19,731 nucleotides of DNA, taken from positions 1 to 19,731 of the forward strand of contig WPIO01000605.1 of NCBI GenBank assembly GCA_009760855.2. The letters are read 5' to 3'. This DNA comes from Cristatella mucedo (lineage: Eukaryota > Bryozoa > Phylactolaemata > Cristatellidae). The position numbers were made by a program, and so were the translations under genes. The notes beneath the pieces are model-generated. The model ran no database searches and had not been told where the DNA came from. It worked only from the letters and a program-made list of their open reading frames with translations. Below, in pieces: positions 8,621-18,530 of this stretch (position 1 is the stretch's first letter; every line of letters begins with the position of its first letter).

Positions 8621-9773
8621 ATATTTTGAAAAGACAGATTATTTTTTAAAGGGAAAAAATAAATGTCGCAGCTGTCCTGCAAAACGCTTTCTTTCATCTT
8701 TCTTTTACTTTAGACTCAATGAAATTGTTATATCTAGTCGCTCGGTGAAACTTGAAATTTATAGATCAATTTTGCTTTGATCCCTCCCAGCCTTAGAGCA
8801 CCTCAAATTCTCTCAACTCACTTGCTGCATGCATTGATGACATCCGCCCATGGATGGCAGCAAATTTTCTAAAACTAAACGATGATAAAACTAACTTACT
8901 AGTTATGGGCAAACCCAGTGTGATTCAGAAATTGGAAAGGCTAACTTTCAAAATTGGCTCTGCCAGCATATCTCCAGTTGAATCAGCTCGAAATCTAGGT
9001 GTCATATTCCAAAGCGACCTCTCGTTAGACGACCACATCAGCTCCACAGTCAAATCTGCCTATTTTCAGCTTCATAACATTGCTAAAATTCGTGCTTGTT
9101 TAGATAAGGATACCAGCTCCAAATTGGTCCATGCATTCGTGACATCCCGTCTCGACGTCTGCAACTCACTGCTTACTGGCCTACCAGCATGTGCGATCAG
9201 GAGATTGCAGCTGGTGCAAAACTCTGCAGCTAGGCTTGTCTGTCGTGACCGTCGCAGTTGCCACATTATTCCACTTCTCGCCGACTTGCACTGGCTACCA
9301 GTGAGGCAACGGATTGACTTCAAGGTTTTGTCGCTCACTTTTAGGTCTCTTCATTCTATGGCTCCAGCCTATCTTTCAGATATACTACCCCATCAGGCCA
9401 AGCATCGTACCACCCGCTTTTCGGAATCCAACAGTCTAGAAATACCTCATACAAACCTTAAATCCTTTGGAGACCGTGCATTTTGCTCGTATGCTCCCAA
9501 AGCCTGGAACTCCCTCCCGACCTGTGTCAGAACATCCCCTGACCTGACCACATTTAAAAGAAACTTAAAAACACACCTATTTAGGACAGCATTTAGTGGG
9601 TCCCTGTGAATTGTCCTTGATGTGCTTATGCGTGCTGACACTGTGCATGCTGCCACTAACCACATTTGCATGCTGACCCTGTGCATGTCCCCCTGACCAT
9701 ATTATTCATTTTGTTTGCTTTTCAAGCATGATTTTACTTACTATTCAATTGCATATCACCTTGCAGCAAATGT

Positions 9774-9813
9774 AAAGCGCCTAGAAAGAGATTAAGTTAT
9801 CTGAGGGCGCTTT
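9774..9813 (+). other. LINE 3'-end hairpin
   Basis: Perfect 8-bp stem AAAGCGCC/GGCGCTTT closing a 24-nt loop just before the (ATT)n tail. In L2-type LINEs a 3' stem-loop is known to be recognised by the element's reverse transcriptase; here that role is inferred from position. Confidence 0.75.
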
Positions 9814-9824
9814 ATCAAGTGCAA

Positions 9825-9842
9825 TATTATTATTATTATTAT
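9825..9842 (+). repeat. (TTA)n LINE tail
   Basis: About six TTA/ATT units marking the 3' terminus of the LINE. Confidence 0.9.
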
Positions 9843-9843
9843 C

Positions 9844-10339
9844 AATCCTGCCAAGCAAAGTTTTTACTGAGTTAAAAAGTCAATTTCAAGATATATCGTT
9901 AGATATTTATTGCTGTAAAAATGTAGCGTTAAAGAAATTCGGATAGGAAAGCATTGATGAAATACCACTGAAAAATTACGGTAGGCCACCAATCAATCTA
10001 TCTGCTGGGAGAACAGTGTGCATTGATTTATATACGGTTCCTTTATTTTCTATGGACTGACATTCAGATATTTCTTGGAATGATGACATGCAAAATTAAA
10101 CTAAGGAACCACCAAATTTTCTCGCAAGACATTTAAACTGAAGCTCGAAGTCAATTCATTCTTCTTTGTGTATCCTTTATCAAATTTTTATTTTAATGCG
10201 TTTGATATTGCTATAAGTGCACACGAAATGCTTACAAATCAGCTCATATCTTTCTGATTAGCCCACGCAAAATTGTCGAGAGCCTATATTTAGCTCTTAG
10301 GCGCCACGTGGAAGAAGATTTCGGGAATTCACAACTCAC
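9844..10339 (-). other. Intronic sequence downstream of the ShK exon
   Basis: No gene seen. An AATAAA on the minus strand (10047-10042) lies about 280 bp past the TGA that would end the ShK exon if it were not spliced; in such AT-rich DNA it is weak evidence for polyadenylation. Confidence 0.4.
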
Positions 10340-10468
10340 CGGTGCAAAGTTGACACATGAAGGGACAGACTTGTGGTACGTTGGAGTACAGAGAGCAGAA
10401 ACTTGACGGAAAGCCATATGGCTGTGCCTTGTTGCAGTAAGATGCGTCCGCCAGTCCAGTGCAGTTCA
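10340..10468 (-). CDS. ShK (ShKT) domain exon
   Basis: This 129-nt exon is symmetrical phase 1-1. It encodes a six-cysteine ShK-type module: NCTGLADASYCNKAQPYG, then SSFCSLYSNVPQVCPFMCQLC. The Cys spacing (C-8-C-12-C-9-C-3-C-2-C) and terminal CxxxCxxC fit ShKT domains, small extracellular modules often found after CAP domains and in secreted proteases. The acceptor is CCTTTAATTGCAG and the donor ACCG|GTGAGT. If the donor is not used the frame adds only Glu and Leu after CTG and stops at TGA 10331-10329, so this could also be the 3' end of a shorter product. The upstream neighbour is the EGF exon; splicing gives CN-L-NCTG across the junction. Confidence 0.9.
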
Positions 10469-11414
10469 CTGCAATTAAAGGTATTAGACCCGGCGGAAAT
10501 TGTAGATAAACGATTTGGTGCTGCATACTTCAGATGTAGTGGCTTATACAAGGCTGAGCACATCGAAAAGGAGCATGAAGCTTGCCTCTTGAGCAAACAC
10601 GGCCAAAGTAAACCTTTAAATTTTGTTCTTGTCCGTTTTGGTTGCTGACAAGCGTACGATCAAGTCCATGGTAATATCTAAAGTCGCTAAAAACCAGCGA
10701 CTCTGAGTGACATCTAGTGGTTTTCAGCACACTTGCCTAAGCAGGATATTTGCTTGCTATTGCAGGCTCGGCTATACCTGATACCGTGCTTCGGCACTTC
10801 CTTATTGATTCTTCATGAACGTGTTGGAAAGCTCTAAGAAAGTAATTTAGACCTATTAGGTGGCTGTAAGACTAAGCTGCTACTTTGGTTATTAACATTA
10901 CAAACCAGCTTTCTCGTGAGCAAAATAAGTGAGCTCCCTCAATTACTTAAAGTAGAATCTAAAAAAATGTATAACACTCTCATAATAGGGTGCTGCTAGC
11001 GTTTTCGGAGGCTGGTGTAATTAATCTTGCCGATATAATAATAGTGAAGAGGTAATTGGTGTGTTTAGCTTAACTCCTGCACGGTTGATTTGATTCCAAT
11101 CAAGTCAGCACTTCACACTAGTTCTAAGAGTTTCCAACGTTCCATGACGTTTATATCTACGAGCTGGACTCGTATGAACTCCCAGACCTAGCCATCCCAG
11201 CACTCTGCTATGCAATAGGAATGCAGCAGATAGTAATGTAACGAACTGCATTAAACAAAAATATCTCCCGTTGCAACCACGTGGTCTAAATAACTTGATA
11301 CAAGCGGTCATTTTTAAATTATTTATCTTGGTAATAGTTGTTTTGGTTCTCTTTGCAATCATTTCAGTCATATAAAACTGGGTAGGTGGCTGTTTGCGTC
11401 TTATCACGGCGCGG
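10469..11414 (-). other. Intronic sequence without recognised elements
   Basis: Right-hand part of the 2.4-kb intron between the EGF and ShK exons. Open frames of up to 100 codons on either strand carry no recognised motif. Confidence 0.4.
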
Positions 11415-11975
11415 ATTAAGGAAAGTAATTCAAAAGCTTGAGCGTGCTCCTAATTAATAATGCTCCTACATCTTCCAATAGTAACTTGGTGTGCAAGGAA
11501 TAATAACTTTTCTCAGACGAGGCTTCACCAAGAAAAGCTTTACTCTGTATCCGGTAATCAACCAGCAGCCATCCAAGCTCTTTCAGCATAGAAGCGACAC
11601 ATCAAACCTCTGGGATTTATAAAAGAAAACCTTTCGGCTTACTCATCAACAGCTGCACTAGCCTAGTGACTTTTTTTCGGTAGCCCAGCCGAAATAGAAT
11701 TGCAATAATCTAGCCAAGACACAACCAGGGAGCTAGTTAAATTGTTTGCATGTTACTGCGGAAGATTGTTCATAATCATAGATACGAATCGGACGTGATG
11801 GCTAGCTGTAGAAGCAGCCTTCTAAACGAAGATTTCTAAACGTATGTCACTGTCAAGAACGACACCTGAATTCTGAGCACACGGTGATGGTCGCTGAAAA
11901 GCATCGCTCATTACAAAAGCAGTCTCTTCGTCCAGCCTAAAGCTTGGTGTATCATATGAGTAGCCTACCTACCTA
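11415..11975 (-). mobile_element. Decayed CR1/L2-type LINE relic, reverse-transcriptase part
   Basis: On the minus strand, in shifting frames, the order is LDEETAFVM, SGVVLDSDIRLE (the RNLGVxxDSDL motif), SWLDYCNSISAGLPKK (a near-consensus LDYCNSxxxGLP), a degraded middle, LGWLLVDYRIQSK (LxWLPVxxRI) and a weak GEASSEKSYYSLHTKLLL resembling the C-terminal GEAAF...LWNSLP region. Stops and frameshifts are frequent. It covers the same protein region as the relic at 7715-8620 and lies in the same orientation, but is shorter at its 5' side. Confidence 0.75.
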
Positions 11976-12006
11976 CCTTTGCGAGAAGGCACGTACAATT
12001 CATGGA

Positions 12007-12580
12007 AGACTCTGCAGCTAGGCTTCTCTGTCGGGAGCGTTGCAGGTGCCACATCACACTAATTCTTGCCGAAATGTACTAGCTCCCAATATAGCACCGT
12101 ATAAAAAGGTTTTATCACTCACAGGTTCCTTCCTTCTCTGGCTTAAGCTTGTCTATCGGAACAGCTCCTAAACCAGCCCAGGCATCGCACCACTGTTTTT
12201 CTGACTCAAATCGCTCAGCTGTTCCTCGAACTAGCCTTCAATCGTTAGGAGAGGTTCTCATGATTTCAAAGCTCCGACCTCAGGCCCGACTGACGGCACG
12301 ACATTCCCTGACTTTATAACATTTAAAAATAACCTAAAATGCACCTTTTTCTCGCAGCATTTGCTTGATCCTTATGAATTGGTCTTTTTGGAGCTATATA
12401 TGCCGACACTGTGTATATTACCACTAATCATATGTACATGTTGAGAATATGCCTGTACCCTTCAACCACATTACGCTTTTCGTCATTGAACATGTTATCA
12501 CTAACCATTTGATCATGCTTCTTTTGCAGCAAATTTAAAGTGCTTAGAAAGAGATTGAGTTCTATGGGGGCGCTATGTCA
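12007..12580 (+). mobile_element. 5'-truncated, decayed LINE copy with 3' tail
   Basis: Nucleotide similarity to the 8758-9843 copy begins at CTCTGCAGCTAGGCTT and runs through the region encoding the LINE C-terminus to the tail AAAGTGCTTAGAAAGAGATT and TGGGGGCGCTATG. The reading frame is broken by many indels and stops. The tail hairpin is partly decayed and the ATT tail is reduced to GCATTATTCTTA. It belongs to the same family as the 8758-9843 copy but is clearly older. Confidence 0.88.
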
Positions 12581-12904
12581 AAAGCATTATTCTTACTAGT
12601 CATATTGCCGTACAAGCATGGGTGATCTGTAACGAACCTAGATTGCGAGCGAGAGCGAAAACGTGGTGGCTGTCGCTAAATAACTACCAAGCTCTCGCTT
12701 AGATAGTCTTGAAGCTGAGGTATGCATACACCATGACCTAGTTTTCATCCTGTGAGCATGTCTGCTATTCGCAATGCTACAGCACTGCTACATCAAAGCA
12801 AAACTCCGATTCATGCACCTGCTGTACAGGATTACTCAACAACGTATTATCGCTAGATATTTCACAGTAAAACTGCATGAAGGCATTGATAAGCTGCTAC
12901 TTAC
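12581..12904 (-). other. Intronic sequence left of the EGF exon
   Basis: No gene seen. The last 60 bases before the EGF donor show a faint resemblance to 9895-9990 (TATCGyTAGATATTT followed by GTAAAA and GCATTGAT). Confidence 0.4.
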
Positions 12905-13003
12905 GGTTACAGTCTGGTAAGCCTTTAAATGGGGTCGGACACGAGCAAGTGCAAGAATTAATATCAAGTGTTCCTCCGTTCTTGCAAATAAGGCCACCGC
13001 AGT
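12905..13003 (-). CDS. EGF-like domain exon
   Basis: This 99-nt exon is symmetrical phase 1-1 and encodes one EGF-like module with six cysteines: DCGGLICKNGGTL, then CTCSCPTPFKGLPDCN. The CKNGG and CxCxC patterns are typical of EGF-like repeats next to CAP domains. The acceptor is AACTAATTTCAG and the donor AACC|GTAAGT (12904-12899). It is separated from the CAP C-terminal exon by an 87-bp intron (13004-13090). No calcium-binding consensus (D-x-[D/N]-E) is visible, so it is probably a structural or adhesive module; this is inference. Confidence 0.93.
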
Positions 13004-13090
13004 CTGAAATTAGTTGACAATTAATGCGAAATCAATCAAGAGTTCAAAAGGCAAACTTGTAAAAATATAGGCCACAAAATGAGTTCTTAC

Positions 13091-13179
13091 CACACAGTGA
13101 GTTTTTGCAGCTTTTTGGACAAGCTGTACAACGAGTTCCAGATGTGTAGGGGGTCTGTATACTTCCCGCAAAGTTTCCA
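13091..13179 (-). CDS. CAP C-terminal/hinge exon of the first CAP domain
   Basis: An 89-nt exon that starts with the one nucleotide completing an Ala codon and ends in phase 1. It encodes GNFAGSIQTPYTSGTRCTAC followed by PKSCKNSLC. The GN completes the second CAP signature (CNYxPxGN) begun in the upstream exon, and the PYxxGxxCxxCPxxCxxxLC hinge is the classic end of a CAP domain. The acceptor is ACGTAAATTTTTAG (ending at 13180) and the donor TGTG|GTAAGA. The next exon continues as DCGG, the usual junction to an EGF-like module. Confidence 0.95.
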
Positions 13180-13932
13180 CTAAAAATTTACGTAATAGAA
13201 TTTTATAAACAATTCGTTTATGTTAGACGTTTGCAGCGTTGTTTTTGTTCAACCGTGGTAAGAAAGAAATGCAGACCTATGTGGTAATTCATAATCCATC
13301 AATTGATGAATTATGAACGATCAAATTTAATCAAATAAATTTGGTGATACTTCTACCTAATTCCAACGTATCGTGAGTAAAAGACTGACGTCGGCATTCA
13401 AAGAGTATACAAGTTAAGCTACTCGCTAGGCTGAAAATCCTCACTCCACAGAGACCAAACGTCATTGATTTCTGATTTCAATGCAGTGCGAATTCCTTAT
13501 TGAATTAAGTGTCTTTCTATATCCACCGTGATTTCAGAAATTTTTTAGTTGGATAGTCTCGATATTCTTTCAAACTGTCGTGCTATGGCATCTATCCAAT
13601 GAACTTAATTTCAGCTCTCCTTAAACAAGCTCAAGGCGAAGTCATTGAAAACTATGAAATTTATAAATATCTCCCCTGGGGTATCTTCAAAATTGGTGCA
13701 TTTTTCAGAGTGAATTGGCTACTTAAAAAGATTTATTTTGAGAAGCGAGGGTCCTAACTAATTATTTTGGACTATCTCAAGGCTCTTACTGAATTTATTT
13801 CAAACGTAAGACCTCGTGTTATGTTATTTGTCTTTAAAGAACGCATTACAGCAGGGGTTAGAAAACCTTTTGGACTAGTAGGCCAGGCCATTTCAGGAGG
13901 TCAGGAAAGCACTCTAGGCCAGGAGAAACCAT

Positions 13933-13948
13933 GCCCAGTGTGCTGGGC
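13933..13948. other. Small perfect hairpin
   Basis: GCCCAG TGTG CTGGGC, a 6-bp stem with a 4-nt loop, in a locally GC-rich stretch containing several GGCCAGG words. Could be part of an unrecognised mobile element. Confidence 0.5.
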
Positions 13949-14961
13949 CGGTAGAGTGGGCGTGGCCAGACGAACAAAGTGTCGAAACAGACTCGAAAAC
14001 ATGCACGTCAATTATAGGGGTATACATTTATTCTCCGCCTCCAGTCAGGCGCTCTGTTTCATTCAAGTGCCTGATATCAGTTCTAAAAATAAACACGGAT
14101 GAACTATACAGCTTGAGCTGCAACCAGCAGTAATGAAGTGAAAAGAAACTCGACAATTCAATTAGGCCTGATCTTATAGTAAATATCTAAGCCGAACTAG
14201 AGTACTAGCTAGGCCGTATCTGGCATAGAGGCCGGAGTTTGCCGACCTCTGCATTGCAGCAAGTTTACAGGGGATGTTTTGTTTTCATTTACAACGATCT
14301 ACATTTATTCAATATTCCTATTCAAAAATATACATTTATCACCTTGCCTAAAATAATAATACTTTTTCAAATGCAGTCATGCCATTTTCTTCTACAGCAT
14401 AGACATACATCTCCGTAGGTATACAACAGGCATAAATTTCTTGGGAATCAAGTTTACATAGAACCGTTCTCTTCAATGTCTCATGCCCACAAATAGAGCT
14501 CTCGTTAAATTAGCACATCTTATCCATGCAGTCTGATCGCAGTGCGTGGGTAACAGATGTCAGCGATTTAATCCCATGAATTATTCGCCCAAGTCACGAC
14601 CTCTGTAAGGCTAGGCCTTAAAAAGTTTCCGAGCTGATTTCACGACTTTATTTTCTTTGCAGTCAATACTTTTCTTGAACTGGCAGTCCTTGAATTATTT
14701 AGTTTCGTGCACTATCATTGCCCATTAACCGTGGTTTCTTTTTGGGCTAGTTCTTGTTATAAGAGCGTCATGAAAAATCATGGAAAGGATAGTTTTATGA
14801 TTGGTCTTATTTTTCGAGAAATGTGGTATTACTTAATCATTCCAGAGCATAAGCACTTCACAAATAAACTTTAATTCTAATTATCTTTAACCGTCACGAC
14901 GAAACTAACTATGCAACTAAACAACATAGTATTTATTGGGAATTAAAGTCAAGACAGTTTC

Positions 14962-15047
14962 TTGTTAAGTTTTAAATATACAATATTGAGTAAAATCAAG
15001 GTTTTTGTTAAGTTTTAAATATACAATATTGAGTAAAATCAAGGTTG
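14962..15047. repeat. 43-bp tandem duplication
   Basis: Two adjacent copies of a 43-bp unit beginning TTGTTAAGTTTTAAATATAC are identical over 42 bases, which indicates a recent local duplication. Confidence 0.95.
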
Positions 15048-16426
15048 GATGATTTCAGATTGTTATTTCATTATTATCATTGTGTTAAAATAGTAATGAA
15101 GTCAGTCTGCGAAGCTAAGAAACGCACTCGGTTGAGAAAGAAGTTCTGGCAGTCAATGCAAGAGGTACAAGCTTCTTTTCTTTTTACGAAAAGTCGGCAT
15201 TACAGAGACTACATTATGTGAGAATCGGCACACATTTAAATCTAATGTTTACAAATCTAGGGGCGCTGTCTAATATTAGTCTTATCTTGATACGAAGTTC
15301 AGGATTTAGGAAATTTACATGAAAAAGAGCATACTTTGAGCAGGCATATTTTTCTGTTTGAAAAGTCATATGAGAACCAAAAATAGTTTGCATTAATGTA
15401 GAGCGGGTTAAGGGACTTCAAATTCAAGGCTGGATTGAAACTTTCAGCCCAGATATCCTTAACGAACATGTCGAATTAAATAGCAGTTATTAGCAAATGA
15501 ACTAGTCAGACATCAACTGACGTTTTCGATTTACCATTGCAATCAAAATACTACTCAGACGTGTCTGGGCTACTACGTTTATCAGACAATAGTTTTAAGT
15601 AGTGCTTAATTGGTTTTGAATAATAAAATTGTGATTTGTAATTAAAATTGTGAAAAATTAATTATTATTTAGCGTTTTAAGTTTCATTTACATACAGTAT
15701 TATTTTCCTGTTGTAGAAGAGCTAGCCTTTTCAATGTTTCTCCTTCTGTGCAGAGTGTTATGGATACGACCGCTTGGAACGTCTCGAGTTGCTTAGCAAA
15801 AAGCCGTGCTTTAAGCTTTTGATGACGGCTCTATCGAACGATTCGAAAGAATTTTTTCCCATTTAAAATCAATGTAGTTTGGCAAACGAATGAAGTGTCT
15901 CAAGGAAACACACGCCATTGCCAACTAATAAAAATTGACGGCAAAGCTTAATTTACTACATATGAAAGCATATGTAAAGCTATTTATATTTATATATATA
16001 TAATCACCTTAATTTTGATCTTAGAATCTCTACTATTCGCTAAATTCTAGGTTGCAATACAAAATTCTTACCAATCTGAAAGCATTGTTCTGATAGCATT
16101 TAACCCTATTGATTCTTAATTTCTTAAAGCTTTTATATCTCAGAACAAAATAGGAACTCCTAATATAATTTCGGAAGAATAGCTAGCTGTCACAAAGTAT
16201 GAACTCATGTTAGTTGACCTTATAAACTAATAGCCGTCACAAGAATTGACAGGCACTTCTTTGATATATCAGAGTTCATGCAATCACATTTAGTTTCGCG
16301 ATGTTGCTTCATATAAATAATTCTTACATTATTGGTCCCTAACTTAGTTAGGGAGAGAGATGAATACATCTTTTGAGTTCTTATCAGCAGGCTAAGCGAA
16401 GTGGTAAGTCTTGTGATCAAACTTAC

Positions 16427-16521
16427 GCTGGTGCATAGTTGCAGGCGTACAACTTTAGGCCATTGAGATTCTTGCAGGTGCTGACGCCGCAGCCAATTCT
16501 GGAACTGGAGCTCCACACCAA
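16427..16521 (-). CDS. CAP signature exon of the first CAP domain
   Basis: This 95-nt exon starts in phase 0 and ends with two nucleotides of an Ala codon. It encodes LVWSSSSRIGCGVSTCKNL and then KLYACNYAPA. LVW is the second half of the CAP signature GHYTQ[LV]VW, interrupted here by the intron; RIGCG and YACNYAP are the conserved Cys-bearing strands. The acceptor is ATCACTTTCTTTTTCAG and the donor CCAGC|GTAAGT. It pairs with exon 13091-13179. The upstream exon (the equivalent of 2655-2879) was sought to the right edge and not found, so the gene continues outside the window or that exon is lost. Confidence 0.94.
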
Positions 16522-17589
16522 CTGAAAAAGAAAGTGATCATTGCGAGACTTTTATACTACGGATCGGGGTTTTAGCACTATTTCCTAGTGCTTTTCATCC
16601 AATAAACCACTGGGCTTTCTCTGGACTGAATATAGAAAGTAAAAGATTATACTTTCACGACTCTACGAAGTGAACCCTTATAGCTAAAACAGACCTTGCA
16701 TCTTTATAAATATCATCAATTGTTGCACATATGGTCTCAGGAAGATTAAAAATAACATCGTCGATAGTGCCTGTTAAATAGTCAGGAAATTTTGTAAATA
16801 TTTTTCATTTTGTGGAAAATTGTAAGGCGACTTTTTGCAGTGGCTAACCGAAACAATGCCAGGATAGGGGCAGAAAGAGAGCTATCGAATAACAGGAAAT
16901 CGTGTTATGCGATGGAAATAATGAAAGGTAAATGCAATGCTTTGCTAAAACCTTTAAAGAGCTGCCTACTTTAATTTGTTTAGATTTTTCATCAGTCGGT
17001 ATTTAGGCCGGTAAAGAGTTAAAAGTGATGTGAGAATAATTATTGATGATTTATTTATAACAATGACCAGATCTTAAAATGACTTCTGGTTTTTTCACAT
17101 ATTCTGATGTGCATTTTTGATGTTAGTAAGGATATTACTATGGCTTCGATCTCTGAAAATCTTAGGAGACTTTGTTTGAAGGACCGTACCAGGCTTTCAA
17201 CTCTGCCAGCTAGTCTTATAATGAGTCTCTGAGTTTAGTGAATTGGGCAAAGACCCAGAAGATGCTGCCCCTGGAAGCCAGTTAACGTGTTTCACTGCGA
17301 GAGCTTTAACGACCGTTAACATAACTATAAAGTGGTATACTTTTGAGCACACGATGAGCTCTGATTATGGATAAGAACTTCAAAGGTTTTTACATGAGAT
17401 TATTATTCAGTCGTATCAGTCGCTGGAGGTATGGAAGAAGTGATGTTGAATACGGATTAGGAAGAACTAGATCATTCTAAGGAGTAGCTGAACTGAAGTG
17501 AGGTCATAGCAGTTGCTGCCACACGGAAGAAACAGCACATCTAGGAAGCAAAATATTCTTGTCTTGTCTTGTGAAGAGTGAAACACTAG
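16522..17589. other. Upstream intron or flank, nothing recognised
   Basis: Sequence to the right of the first visible exon. Neither the CAP core exon nor a signal-peptide exon was detected on the minus strand. Confidence 0.4.
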
Positions 17590-17623
17590 TACGCACATGC
17601 ACACACACGCACACAGTCACACA

Positions 17624-17668
<45 letters not shown>
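17590..17668. repeat. Compound (CA)n / (TA)n microsatellite
   Basis: ACGCACATGCACACACACGC repeats lead into about 20 perfect TA units (17627-17667). Open frames through it (alternating Tyr/Ile) are artefacts. Confidence 0.95.
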
Positions 17669-17670
<2 letters not shown>

Positions 17671-18379
17671 GATACATATGCCTGTGTCTGTGTATGTGTT
17701 TAGTTTTAAATTGCGTTACACTTTCAATTATTCTCATATCAAGAGCCAGTGGTTCCCTTTGCATGACAATATTTTGACGATTTCATTTCCATCAAAATTT
17801 GCGTATGTATGTTACAAATCGGTTTATATGAGCAGTTCTCAAATCGTGCCTTAGCCTGAACATGAAATTACCAACAATAATGTAACAAACCTGGTACAGC
17901 TGAGCCTCTTTGGATGGCAATCCGCCAATAAAAACTACTCATGGTCATTAGGGCGATTAAGCTCGATCTAGTAAGGTGATTAGAAAAGCCGATTATCGAA
18001 AGGAAAGCCAATTCCATCTCTTCGAATTTCCAGATGACTTATGAAGTGCCAGCCATGCAAGCATTTTTATTATTTTTTGATTCCAGGAAACGAATTATGA
18101 ATGCTGACCTGAGAGTGCGCTAAAAATTTCATGTATATACAATCCCATGAATAAAGCGTAATTTTTAATCCGGCATATCGTAAATACCCGGCTAAAGTGG
18201 TTTCACTTTACTGAAAGTATTTCACAGCCTAACATTTGACAGATTATACTACTGTCCCATGTGAGATTTTTAAGTTACAACCGAGTTGAACTGATATAAT
18301 TGGCTGACAAGAGTTTTCGTAAACATATAATCAGCTGCAACATCCTATAGATATAATTGGAGCTACAACATGAGCATTT
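17669..18379. other. Unassigned spacer
   Basis: No gene or delimited element was seen. Confidence 0.4.
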
Positions 18380-18530
18380 AAAAAAATGAAATATATTATA
18401 CAGCGCCAATAGGAGTCATGAATCTTTATCCAGGCGCTTTATGTATGCCGCTGATCTCGAGCTAGCGGCATTGTAAAGGCTACACCTTCACACCTTTACC
18501 CTGCCGTTAAACCAGGGCGGCAGAATGATA
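18380..18530 (-). mobile_element. SINE-like element with LINE-type 3' hairpin
   Basis: Read on the minus strand, the element shows three ordered inverted repeats. CTGCCG...CGGCAG lies at 18523-18501. ATGCCGCT...AGCGGCAT (8 bp, perfect) lies at 18471-18445. AGCGCC...GGCGCT lies at 18438-18402 and precedes TGTATAATATATT and a T-rich end. The last hairpin resembles the LINE tails at 9774-9813 (AAAGCGCC). A compact hairpin body plus LINE-like tail without coding capacity suggests a non-autonomous retroelement; no pol III boxes were recognised. Confidence 0.5.

Larger units (their letters stand above)
8758..9843 (+). mobile_element. 5'-truncated CR1/L2-type LINE, 3' end preserved
   Basis: An open stretch of about 270 codons, ending at TGA 9607-9609, encodes the C-terminal part of a LINE ORF2. 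Motifs are ACIDDIRPWM, LKLNDDKTNLLVMG, ARNLGVIFQSDL, FVTSRLDVCNSLLTGLP, LHWLPVRQRI, GDRAFCSYAPKAWNSLP and FKRNLKTHLF. Decayed homology reaches back to just after the YADD motif (about 8758). Endonuclease and most of the reverse transcriptase are absent, the usual 5' truncation. The 3' UTR ends in a perfect 8-bp hairpin (AAAGCGCC 9774-9781, GGCGCTTT 9806-9813) and an (ATT)n tail. It is antisense to the host gene. It is the least decayed LINE here and so probably the youngest insertion. Confidence 0.93.
13180..16426 (-). other. Intron, about 3.25 kb
   Basis: Bounded by donor GTAAGT (16426-16421) and acceptor AG (13181-13180). It contains a small hairpin (13933-13948) in a GC-richer stretch (about 13860-14060) and a 43-bp tandem duplication. 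A 111-codon plus-strand frame (13767-14102) has no recognised domain. No further exon was found. Confidence 0.7.

Noticed and set aside
8854-9609. The 251-codon plus-strand frame as a host gene
   Set aside because: Its motifs are those of the C-terminal part of a LINE ORF2 and it is followed by a LINE 3' hairpin and (ATT)n tail; the Met at 8854 is internal to the element's frame.
13767-14102. 111-codon plus-strand frame
   Set aside because: No recognised domain, no splice or promoter support, and it crosses a hairpin-bearing GC-rich patch that may be an unrelated element.
17504-17854. Open frames crossing the CA/TA microsatellite
   Set aside because: Alternating Tyr-Ile and His-Thr runs simply translate the dinucleotide repeats.
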